From NCBI GenBank assembly GCA_023386855.1, contig JAEWIW010000099.1, positions 1 to 7,618 on the forward strand: a DNA stretch of 7,618 bases, in the 5' to 3' direction. Positions 1-6,190 of this stretch are shown here, piece by piece; within the stretch, counting starts at the first letter, position 1; every line of letters starts with the position of its first letter. Source of the stretch: Bacteroidota bacterium (GTDB lineage: Bacteria; Bacteroidota; Bacteroidia; Chitinophagales; Chitinophagaceae). The notes below the pieces were generated by a model that was given only the letters and a program-made list of their open reading frames with translations, was not told the DNA's origin and ran no database searches. The translations under genes were made by a program, and so were the position numbers.

Positions 1-255
1 GCCATTGCACGTGCATTGGTAAACAATCCATCGATTATCCTCGCCGATGAACCAACGGGTAATCTTGACACCAGAACATCTAACGAGATCATGGATATTT
101 TTACCGCTATTCATGAAGGAGGCAATACTGTTGTACTGGTAACGCATGAAGAAGATATTGCCAACCATGCCCACCGCGTGATCCGCCTTCGCGATGGATT
201 AATTGAAAGCGATCGTACCAGGGAGATGATGCATGGGCCCTCGCAATTGATTTAA
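1..255 (+). CDS. ABC transporter ATP-binding protein, 3' end only (MacB/LolD type)
   Basis: This is the C-terminal part of an ATPase subunit; the gene begins before the window. The reading frame is open from base 1 ([10 protein letters not shown]...), so the TTG at 16 is not a start. Visible are the tail of the region after the ABC signature (AIARAL), the Walker B strand with its catalytic glutamate ([12 protein letters not shown], including the D-loop) and the switch histidine ([13 protein letters not shown]). The EPTGNLD wording and the close after VIRLRDG are typical of the MacB/LolD/FtsE class, which energises permeases of the FtsX/MacB fold for lipoprotein release, efflux or envelope work. 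The Walker A motif and partner permease are not in the window, so the substrate cannot be named. The stop codon TAA merges with a heptamer repeat. The family is secure; the subfamily is inferred. Confidence 0.93.
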   Translation, partial: AIARALVNNPSIILADEPTGNLDTRTSNEIMDIFTAIHEGGNTVVLVTHEEDIANHAHRVIRLRDGLIESDRTREMMHGPSQLI

Positions 256-295
256 CGGAAAACGGAAAACGGAAAACGGAAAACGGAAAACGGAA
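254..295. repeat. Tandem heptamer repeat, six perfect AACGGAA units
   Basis: Six uninterrupted copies of the 7-base unit AACGGAA run from 254 to 295. The first unit shares its AA with the stop codon of the ABC ATPase gene. The array ends 43 bases before the desaturase start. It has no internal dyad and so is not a hairpin terminator. Short 7-base arrays can change copy number by replication slippage. Whether this one affects the downstream gene cannot be told from the sequence. Confidence 0.95.
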
Positions 296-338
296 TACAA
301 ATACGAAATTTTAGTGGGGAAAAACTTAAATTGAAGCC

Positions 339-1382
339 ATGAGAACCTTGCCATCAACACTAACAGACCCAGTATTTCAGAAACCGGAAGGGTATACCGG
401 TTTTCAGCAATGGCTGATCTCATTGATCAAGGATGAAAGAGACCTGCCATTTCTTTACCTGATGATCAGGTGTACGGTGCTGCTTATCCCGCTTGCCGTG
501 CTGGCCTATATCATTCCGGTAGGCACCTGGCAGTGGTGGGTTGTGTCGGTGCTTTATTTCGTGATCAATAATTTCATCCTGAAAGGCCCGTTTGGATTGA
601 TGTTGCACTGCACCAGTCACCGCACTTTATTTAAAAAAGAATACCAGGTTCTCAATTATTATATTCCCTGGGTGATTGCTCCTTTCTTTGGTCATTCACC
701 TGAAACCTATTATGCTCATCATATGGGCATGCACCATCCGGAAAACAATCTTGAAGAAGATGAAAGTTCAACCATGCCTTACCAGCGTGATTCTTTCAGG
801 GGATTCCTGGTGTATTTCGGTAAATTCCTTTTCTTTTCTATTTATAATCTTCCCGTTTATTTCCAGCGTAAGCACCGCAAAAAATTCTTCAATAAATTTA
901 TGAGGGGTGAGTTGCTGTTCTTTTTATTCTGTGGCCTGATGTGCCTGGTCAACTGGCAGGCTACACTTGTGGTATTCATTATACCACTATTCCTTTTCAG
1001 GCTGGTAGCCATGATGGGAAACTGGGCCCAGCACAGTTTTGTAAGTGCTGATGACCCGGGCAATCCTTATAAAAACAGCATCACCTGTATCAATACATCC
1101 TATAACCGTAAGTGCTGGAATGATGGGTACCATATCAGCCATCATATCCGCCCGGCCATGCACTGGACAGAACATCCCGTGTATTTTAAAAAGACTATTA
1201 CGGATTATTCAAAGAATGAGGCGATCATCTTTGAAGGCATTCATTTCCTGCATGTATTTATATACCTGATGCGCAAAAGGTATGACCTGCTGGCGAAGCA
1301 TTTTGTTAACCTGGAGAACCGTTACAATTCACAGGAAGAAGTGATCGCCTTTCTTAAATCACGAACCAAAAAATGCTATTGA
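339..1382 (+). CDS. Membrane fatty acid desaturase family protein (347 aa)
   Basis: Likely an integral-membrane, di-iron fatty acid desaturase or hydroxylase acting on acyl chains in the inner membrane. The three histidine clusters of the family are present: HCTSH (His90 and His94), HHMGMHH (residues 127-133) and HISHH (residues 265-269). An additional conserved-looking NWAQH (His232) lies between the second and third clusters. Hydrophobic stretches lie near residues 40-60, 66-82, 108-118 and 192-226, as expected for a protein with several membrane helices. The length is normal for the family. The ATG at 339 is the first start in the frame and gives a plausible cytoplasmic N-terminus before the first helix. 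No Shine-Dalgarno is seen. The gene converges with the FMN-binding gene, with 14 bases between the stops. Substrate and double-bond position cannot be inferred, and related carotenoid or sphingolipid oxygenases share the same histidine pattern. Confidence 0.9.
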   Translation: MRTLPSTLTDPVFQKPEGYTGFQQWLISLIKDERDLPFLYLMIRCTVLLIPLAVLAYIIPVGTWQWWVVSVLYFVINNFILKGPFGLMLHCTSHRTLFKKEYQVLNYYIPWVIAPFFGHSPETYYAHHMGMHHPENNLEEDESSTMPYQRDSFRGFLVYFGKFLFFSIYNLPVYFQRKHRKKFFNKFMRGELLFFLFCGLMCLVNWQATLVVFIIPLFLFRLVAMMGNWAQHSFVSADDPGNPYKNSITCINTSYNRKCWNDGYHISHHIRPAMHWTEHPVYFKKTITDYSKNEAIIFEGIHFLHVFIYLMRKRYDLLAKHFVNLENRYNSQEEVIAFLKSRTKKCY

Positions 1383-1396
1383 TGTAATCAGAAGGC

Positions 1397-1867
1397 CTAG
1401 CCCTGGAACAGGGGAGAGAACTGGTTGTTTTCAAACCGCCCCGTTTTACGGTTAATGGTTATCTTGAATACAACGCCCCCCACATCATCAAGTTCCTCCG
1501 ACTGGAAGGGCCAGGCAGCGATCACTTTTTCATTCTTACAGGAAAGGGGTAGGTTTCTTTTCAGCAGCTTTACAAGGGCAGCATTTCTTTCGGTGGGATC
1601 AGTAATTTCCTGGAAGATGCCCCAGCAGATCACGCTTTTCCAGTTGGAAATATTGGTGAACTCTTCCACCTGGAAGCAAACATCCGGGTTGTACCGCATC
1701 AGGGAAATTTTCAACCCTTCTTCTGAATGGCAGTAAAGGGTTTCATTTTCGTAGGCATAACTGGTGGGTACCACATAGGTAAGTCCGTTGGCATGGCAAC
1801 CGATTCTTCCAATGAATTGATGCTCAAGAACGTATTCCATTTCCCTGGTGGATAATGTACCAATCAT
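1397..1867 (-). CDS. Pyridoxamine 5'-phosphate oxidase-like flavin-binding protein (156 aa)
   Basis: A small cytoplasmic split-barrel protein of the PNPOx-like/NimA-like superfamily (Pyridox_ox_2 type), expected to bind FMN as a dimer. With the ATG at 1867 as start, the protein opens MIGTLSTREMEYVLEHQFIGRIGCHANG, which matches the usual N-terminus of this family. Next come the core strand YVVPTSYAYEN (residues 31-41), the flavin-phosphate-type segment HSEEGLK (47-53), and the barrel strands around VCFQVEEF and WKSVICWGIF. The longer frame, beginning at 1909, starts with TTG and adds 14 residues without family character, so I prefer 1867. The exact reaction is unknown; relatives include reductases of nitro compounds and many uncharacterised stress proteins. 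It is divergent from the polysaccharide locus and probably unrelated to it. Confidence 0.87.
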   Translation of the reverse strand: MIGTLSTREMEYVLEHQFIGRIGCHANGLTYVVPTSYAYENETLYCHSEEGLKISLMRYNPDVCFQVEEFTNISNWKSVICWGIFQEITDPTERNAALVKLLKRNLPLSCKNEKVIAAWPFQSEELDDVGGVVFKITINRKTGRFENNQFSPLFQG

Positions 1868-2244
1868 GAGGTTTAGCTTTGTATTAAAGCTATCTTCATT
1901 ACCCGTCAAAAAAAATGATTTCCCTCAATCAAACTACTGACATTTATGTAAGGTATTAGTATTCTTTGTATTATTGCATCCGCAAAAACACTTACTGAAA
2001 GAAAAAAGGTTGAGCATCAGGCAGGTATAAATACTGTAGTAAAATTGACGCTAAAAAAGCCGGAATTACGAAGGGAAAGACTGCAAAACGCTTTTAATTT
2101 CTGAATTGTTTTTGTTTCTTGTATCCCAATTATAGCCGTAACCTAAAATTTTTTCCATGAAAATGCTTACCATTCCCCCAGAGGAACTCTTTACTCGTAT
2201 ATCAGTAAAAATCTGGAAAAATTAAAATACATTGCCCTAATGCA
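1868..2244. other. Divergent intergenic region and leader of the polysaccharide locus
   Basis: This is 377 bases without a recognised gene. It must hold the promoters of both the leftward FMN-binding gene and the rightward exporter gene. I found no exact Bacteroidota -33/-7 pair (TTTG and TAnnTTTG). The nearest rightward candidate is a T-rich TTTTTG block (2109-2114) followed by TATAGC (2131-2136), which is weak. The right half contains a 22-codon ORF (2157-2225) preceded by TAACCT (2139-2144), and a perfect 6-bp inverted repeat covering the exporter's first ATG (2230-2247). No tRNA, ncRNA family, riboswitch or transposon end is recognisable. Confidence 0.6.
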
Positions 2245-2247
2245 ATG
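2230..2247 (+). promoter_or_regulatory. Small hairpin spanning the first ATG of the exporter gene
   Basis: CATTGC (2230-2235) and GCAATG (2242-2247) are perfect complements separated by a 6-base loop. The last three bases of the right arm are the ATG at 2245. If translation starts there, the hairpin would hide the start codon. If the ATG at 2272 is used, the hairpin lies wholly in the untranslated leader. A 6-bp stem can occur by chance, so the regulatory reading is tentative. Confidence 0.25.
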
Positions 2248-3084
2248 CCTTTAACACAATTACCTCCTCGTATGATCAATTATTTCAGATGCCTGAAAAG
2301 CATCCTTCCGTACCTTGTTGTACTGGCCTTTATTGGCAGTACCTCCTGTAAAACGCTAGAGGCTCCTATTTACTTCAACAATGTAAAGGACACTCTTTTT
2401 AAGGGAACCAACCTGGATATTGAACCGGTAATCCGTCCAAATGACCTTCTTAGTATTACCGTTACCAGCCTTAACCCCGAAGCTTCCGCCATGTTCAATG
2501 CTCCCAACACTGTTGCGGGCAACCCCACCGGGAGCACTCAACTGGTAGGGCAGGGTACTCCAAATGCCGGTTACCTGGTGAATCCTGATGGTACCATCCA
2601 GTTCCCGATTCTGGGTACCGTTAAAGCTTCCGGTTTTACCAAGCAGGAGCTGAAAAACAATATCACGGCTATGCTGGTGGAAAAAAAGCTGCTGGTTGAT
2701 CCCATTGTGAATATCCGCTTTGCTAATTTCCGTGTAACTGTTTTGGGAGAAGTAGCCCATCCTACCGTGGTAACCGTTCCGAATGAAAAGATCTCCATCC
2801 TGGAAGCCATCGGCCTTGCCGGTGACCTTACCATTTATGCCAAAAGGGATCGCATAGTATTGATCAGGGAAGAAGGTGGAGATAAGATTGTCAGGAGGCT
2901 GAACCTTAATTCTACCAACATTTTCAATTCTCCTTACTATTACCTGAAATCCAATGATGTGGTCTATGCAGAACCAAATGAAAACAAGATCACCAGCGCA
3001 TCCCAGCTTCGACAGTGGCTGCCGATCGTGATCAGTGGTGCTACCCTTGTGGTAATTATGGTTGACCGATTATTCATCAATTAA
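2245..3084 (+). CDS. wza: Wza-like polysaccharide export lipoprotein (Poly_export + SLBB)
   Basis: Outer-membrane/periplasmic exporter through which the finished capsule or exopolysaccharide leaves the cell, working with the Wzc-like protein encoded next. The N-terminus has a hydrophobic signal (residues 20-31) ending in GSTSC, so Cys35 is the likely lipid-modified residue; Ser at the -3 position is not the commonest lipobox. The Poly_export domain follows, with RPNDLLSI (64-71) and GYLVNPDGTIQFPILG (109-124). One SLBB domain begins at FRVTVLGEV (162-170). The hydrophobic C-terminal segment (258-279) may be the membrane-spanning helix. At 279 aa it is shorter than E. coli Wza, with one SLBB instead of two, as is usual for Bacteroidota. 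ATG 2245 gives a nine-residue extension; ATG 2272 gives a more standard signal peptide (MINYFRCLKS...) and avoids the start-codon hairpin, so 2272 is a serious alternative. The stop lies 10 bases before the preferred wzc ATG. Confidence 0.92.
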   Translation: MPLTQLPPRMINYFRCLKSILPYLVVLAFIGSTSCKTLEAPIYFNNVKDTLFKGTNLDIEPVIRPNDLLSITVTSLNPEASAMFNAPNTVAGNPTGSTQLVGQGTPNAGYLVNPDGTIQFPILGTVKASGFTKQELKNNITAMLVEKKLLVDPIVNIRFANFRVTVLGEVAHPTVVTVPNEKISILEAIGLAGDLTIYAKRDRIVLIREEGGDKIVRRLNLNSTNIFNSPYYYLKSNDVVYAEPNENKITSASQLRQWLPIVISGATLVVIMVDRLFIN

Positions 3085-3094
3085 TACAGCGGAT

Positions 3095-5449
3095 ATGAGT
3101 GCTTCACCTATACAAAAGAAAGGAGGATTCAATGAGTCGGGTAGCAGCGTTTTCAATAAATTGCTGTTCAGGTACCTGCCTTACTGGCCTTTATTCCTGG
3201 CAATGCTGATACTGAGTGTCGTTATTGCCACCATCTATTTACGTTATACTATTCCCATTTATGAATCATCCGCTACCATCCTGATCAAGGACCAGCGGAA
3301 AGGGATGGACGATTCCCAATTGCTGGAAGGCCTGAATATGCTGGGTTCTTCCAAGATCGTGGAAAATGAGATCGAAGTGATCCGCTCCAGGGCACTCACC
3401 AGGGAAGTTGTAAAGAAACTTCACCTCTATGCTCCCATCGTACAGGAAGGAAGCGTGATCTCAAAGGCCGCTTATACCACTTCTCCTATTCATATTGAAC
3501 ATATTAACCCGGATTCGCTGACACCGGTGAAGAAGGTATATTTCAAACACGATTCCAAAACCAACACGGTAACCATTGATGACAAAGCCTACAAGGTTAA
3601 TGAATGGGTTAAGACTCCGTATGGTGAATTGAAATTCATCCCTAACAAATATTTCAAGGGACAGGAAGTTAAGGATCCGATCTATTTCTCTTTGAATAGC
3701 GTTCGGGCCGTTACCAATTCACTGGTGAACCGTTTCCAGGTTAGTCCTGTAAGCAAAATGGCCACCGTGATTAACCTGCGCCTCAGGGATGCCGTTCCAC
3801 AAAGGTCAGAAGATGTTCTCAATACCCTTATCGCAGAATATAATAAAGCGAATATTGACGATAAAAACGCGCTGGCTTCCAATACGCTTGCGTTTGTCCA
3901 GGACCGTTTGCGTTTTGTAGTGCAGGAACTCGATTCTGTGGAAAGCAGGATCCAGCAGTATAAAACCAAGAAAGGTATTGTTGACATCAGTGAGCAGGGC
4001 AAGCAGTTCCTGGCTACCGTTGGTGTTAACGATCAGCGTGTTAGTGAACTGAATGTGCAGCTGGCCGTTCTCGACCAGGTGCAGAATTATGTGAATTCCC
4101 GTGGACCTTCCGAGGGTATCGTTCCTTCAACCCTAGGGGTGAATGATCCGGTTCTCTCCGAGCTGCTTGATAAACTTTACGAAACACAGTCGCAATACGA
4201 AAGGCTGAGAAAAACAACAGCGGAAAATAACCCGCTGGTTGTACAGCTTCGCGATGAGATCAACCGGATAAAGCCAAGCGTTATGGAAAACATCAACGCG
4301 CAGCGCCGGAACCTTGAAGCAAGTAAAAGAAATATCTCTTCCACCAACCAGCAATATTCTTCGATGCTGAGAACCATTCCTCAAAAGGAAAGGGAGCTCC
4401 TGGAAATCAGTCGCCAGCAATCGATCAAGAACAATATCTATACTTTCCTGTTGCAGAAAAGGGAAGAAACAGCCCTCTCATACGCTTCCACTGTGGCCGA
4501 CAGCCGCCTGGTGGATAATGCGGATTCCACTATGGGGCCGGTTTCTCCAAAAGTGCCTTTCGTGTACATGGTTGCCGTATTACTTGGTTTGGCCATTACC
4601 ATCGGTATCATTACCATCAAGGAAGTGCTGAACAGGAATGTGCTGTTCAAGTCAGAGATCGAAGAAATGACCAGCTTCCCCATCATTGGCGAAATTGCCC
4701 ATGATAATTCCAAGGAGCCACTGGTGATCGCTGAAGGAAAGCGCAATTTTATCGCAGAACAGTTCAGGCAGTTAAGAACCTCTCTCGGCTACCTGGGCAT
4801 CAACAATAAGAAGAAAAAGTTACTGCTCACTTCTACGATCTCGGGCGAAGGAAAGAGCTTTATCACGGGTAACCTGGGTATCAGCCTGGCACTCACCGGT
4901 AAAAAAGTGGTGCTGATTGAACTTGACCTTCGTAAACCCAAGCTCAGCTCAATGTTTGATGTAACCCGTGAAGTGGGTATCTCCAATTATTTTATCGGCG
5001 ATAAGGAAGCGGAAGATATCATCAAGCGTACAGCAGTGAATGAGAACCTGTATATAATTCCTTCAGGTCCTATTCCGCCCAATCCGTCCGAGCTTATCCT
5101 CAATGGAAAGATGCAGGAACTGCTGGCCTACCTTGAAAATATTTTTGATTATATCATCATAGATACCGCACCTGTAAGCCCTGTTACAGACGCTTATATT
5201 CTTTCCCCGATGTGTGATGCGACACTTTACGTGGTAAGACACGCTTATACGCCTAAATCGTATATACAGATGCTTGACCATAACAACAAAGTGAAGGGAT
5301 TAAAGAACCTGGCCATCGTTTTCAATGGCGTAAAAGCCAGGGGTATTGGTAAGTATGATTATGGTTATGGATATGGCCAAAGCTACGGATATGGCTATGG
5401 CTATACCGAAGAAGGCACCAGCAAGAAGAAAAAAACTGTAGCTCCTTAA
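3095..5449 (+). CDS. wzc: Wzc-like polysaccharide co-polymerase and tyrosine autokinase (784 aa)
   Basis: Inner-membrane protein that controls chain length and couples polymerisation to export, using a cytoplasmic BY-kinase that phosphorylates its own tail. Domain order: N-terminal Wzz segment with TM1 (about 31-52); a long periplasmic, partly coiled-coil region; a GNVR-type segment near 430-475; TM2 (about 489-509); then the kinase. The kinase shows the oligomerisation motif ExxRxxR (Glu555, Arg558, Arg561), Walker A STISGEGKS with Lys587, Walker A' LIELDLRKP with Asp611, and Walker B IIIDTAP with Asp690. The tail is a Tyr/Gly cluster with eight tyrosines. The longer frame starts with TTG at 3062, inside the upstream gene; the ATG at 3095, just after the exporter's stop, is the natural start and numbering follows it. 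Co-transcription with the exporter gene is very likely. A perfect hairpin follows the stop codon. Confidence 0.94.
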   Translation: MSASPIQKKGGFNESGSSVFNKLLFRYLPYWPLFLAMLILSVVIATIYLRYTIPIYESSATILIKDQRKGMDDSQLLEGLNMLGSSKIVENEIEVIRSRALTREVVKKLHLYAPIVQEGSVISKAAYTTSPIHIEHINPDSLTPVKKVYFKHDSKTNTVTIDDKAYKVNEWVKTPYGELKFIPNKYFKGQEVKDPIYFSLNSVRAVTNSLVNRFQVSPVSKMATVINLRLRDAVPQRSEDVLNTLIAEYNKANIDDKNALASNTLAFVQDRLRFVVQELDSVESRIQQYKTKKGIVDISEQGKQFLATVGVNDQRVSELNVQLAVLDQVQNYVNSRGPSEGIVPSTLGVNDPVLSELLDKLYETQSQYERLRKTTAENNPLVVQLRDEINRIKPSVMENINAQRRNLEASKRNISSTNQQYSSMLRTIPQKERELLEISRQQSIKNNIYTFLLQKREETALSYASTVADSRLVDNADSTMGPVSPKVPFVYMVAVLLGLAITIGIITIKEVLNRNVLFKSEIEEMTSFPIIGEIAHDNSKEPLVIAEGKRNFIAEQFRQLRTSLGYLGINNKKKKLLLTSTISGEGKSFITGNLGISLALTGKKVVLIELDLRKPKLSSMFDVTREVGISNYFIGDKEAEDIIKRTAVNENLYIIPSGPIPPNPSELILNGKMQELLAYLENIFDYIIIDTAPVSPVTDAYILSPMCDATLYVVRHAYTPKSYIQMLDHNNKVKGLKNLAIVFNGVKARGIGKYDYGYGYGQSYGYGYGYTEEGTSKKKKTVAP
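5354..5404 (+). repeat. Tyr-Gly repeat encoding the Wzc phosphorylation tail
   Basis: The DNA repeats TAT/TAC-GGN dipeptide codons (TATGGN units), encoding YDYGYGYG-QS-YGYGYGY. Eight tyrosines lie in 17 residues, followed by a Lys-rich end. In BY-kinases a C-terminal tyrosine cluster is the autophosphorylation target and sets oligomer state and polymer length. The tidy YG periodicity, in nearly identical codons, suggests that it grew by repeat duplication and could vary in number between strains. Confidence 0.85.
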
Positions 5450-5453
5450 GCGA

Positions 5454-5489
5454 TTTCCCGGGTTTCTCCGTTAATGGATGCCCGGGAAA
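5454..5489 (+). terminator. Hairpin downstream of wzc; possible terminator or attenuator
   Basis: TTTCCCGGG (5454-5462) and CCCGGGAAA (5481-5489) are perfect 9-bp complements around an 18-base loop, beginning 5 bases after the wzc stop. The stem is GC-rich at its core and is followed by A-TTT, a short and poor U-tract. It could partly terminate transcription between wzc and upxY, or only protect the 3' end of the upstream mRNA. The structure is seen directly; the termination role is inferred. Confidence 0.4.
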
Positions 5490-5541
5490 ATTTCGAAAGG
5501 AACCCTGAAGTAAAGAACATAAAGGCAAACCACTTAATCGC

Positions 5542-5630
5542 TCAATGGGAGTGAGGTGGCGAAGCCATATACAAATCCGCCGACCCTGGGGCTAATTTAT
5601 CGGAAAACTTGGTTAATTTGGTCCCATTGA
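5542..5630. repeat. Spaced 9-bp inverted repeat in the upxY leader
   Basis: TCAATGGGA (5542-5550) is perfectly complementary to TCCCATTGA (5622-5630), with 71 bases between. Outside it, GC (5540-5541) can pair with GC (5633-5634) across a two-base bulge. Within the loop is a small hairpin, TGGC-GAA-GCCA (5557-5567). In RNA this would make a long-range stem closing 22 bases before the upxY ATG. An invertible promoter is less likely because the arms are short for site-specific recombination. Confidence 0.45.
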
Positions 5631-5652
5631 ATGCTAACCTCAAAAGAACCTT

Positions 5653-6186
5653 ATGCCGGAATCATTGAATTGGTATGCTGTTTATACCAAGCCACGCTGG
5701 GAAAAAAAAGTGGCGGAGCTGTTCTCGCGAAAAAATATCGAGAACTACTGCCCGCTTAACCGTGTGCATAAGCAATGGAGCGACCGCAAAAAGATCGTTC
5801 TTGAACCGCTGTTCACTTCCTATGTTTTTGTCAGGATATCGCAGGCCGACCAGCTGGCGGTACGGCAGACGGATGGAGTGATCAACTTTGTTTACTGGTT
5901 GTCCAAACCTGCAGTAATAAGGGAAGACGAAATCGATATCATCAAGAGATTCCTGAACGAACACGATAACGTACAGGTGGAAAAAACACCAGTGACGATT
6001 AATGACAGGGTTCGGGTGGTGAATGGTCCGTTGATGATGCGCGAAGGTTCCGTTCTGGAGGTTAAGCACAAGACGGTTAAAGTATGCCTGCCTACTTTGG
6101 GTTATACGCTGGTTGCAGAGATTGAAAAATCCAATCTCGAACTGGTAAGGGGTTATGAAATACTGGATCATGGATTTGCATCCTGA
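5653..6186 (+). CDS. upxY: UpxY-family (NusG-like) transcription antiterminator (177 aa)
   Basis: A specialised NusG paralogue that is expected to bind RNA polymerase and promote read-through of a long polysaccharide operon. The N-terminal NGN domain is clear: WYAVYTKPRWEKKVAELF (residues 7-24), IENYCPL (29-35) and the strand LEPLFTSYVFVRI (50-62). The C-terminal KOW-like part is DRVRVVNGPLMMREGSVLEV (118-137), where general NusG has GPFAGFEG-type wording. Length fits UpxY/RfaH-like factors. In Bacteroides capsule loci upxY is normally the first gene of the operon; here it lies after the exporter and kinase genes and before the sugar-nucleotide gene, behind a 203-base gap with strong inverted repeats. 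It may therefore head its own transcription unit. No upxZ partner is visible. CTAACCT and AACCTT lie directly before the ATG. The family is secure; target specificity is unknown. Confidence 0.9.
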   Translation: MPESLNWYAVYTKPRWEKKVAELFSRKNIENYCPLNRVHKQWSDRKKIVLEPLFTSYVFVRISQADQLAVRQTDGVINFVYWLSKPAVIREDEIDIIKRFLNEHDNVQVEKTPVTINDRVRVVNGPLMMREGSVLEVKHKTVKVCLPTLGYTLVAEIEKSNLELVRGYEILDHGFAS

Positions 6187-6190
6187 CCGT

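Noticed and set aside
254..295. CRISPR-like array
   Set aside because: The units are 7 bases and directly adjacent with no spacers, so this is a simple tandem repeat.
1401..1413. CCCTG-GAA-CAGGG hairpin at the convergent gene ends
   Set aside because: The stem is only 5 bp, lies within the coding end of the - strand gene, and has no U-tract on either side.
1868..1909. TTG start of the FMN-binding protein gene
   Set aside because: The added 14 residues lack family character, whereas the ATG at 1867 gives the usual MIGTLSTREM-type N-terminus.
2356..2760. 134-codon open frame on the - strand opposite the exporter gene
   Set aside because: The + strand carries unmistakable Poly_export/SLBB motifs; the antisense product has no recognisable domain.
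3062..3094. TTG start of the kinase gene overlapping the exporter gene
   Set aside because: The extra 11 residues begin with TTG inside the upstream gene; the ATG at 3095, just after the exporter's stop, is the simpler start.
5551..5570. Possible ops/JUMPstart-like RfaH recruitment site before upxY
   Set aside because: GAGGTGGCGAAGCC only loosely resembles GGCGGTAGCGTG; it is not a convincing match, and UpxY factors need not use ops.
5542..5630. Phase-variable invertible promoter
   Set aside because: The 9-bp arms are short compared with known Bacteroides capsule promoter repeats, no recombinase gene is in the window, and no good -7 element (TAnnTTTG) was found between the arms; kept only as a weak alternative.
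5662..6171. 169-codon open frame on the - strand opposite upxY
   Set aside because: It mirrors a clear UpxY/NusG-like gene, and its translation shows no family motif; long antisense frames are common opposite real genes.
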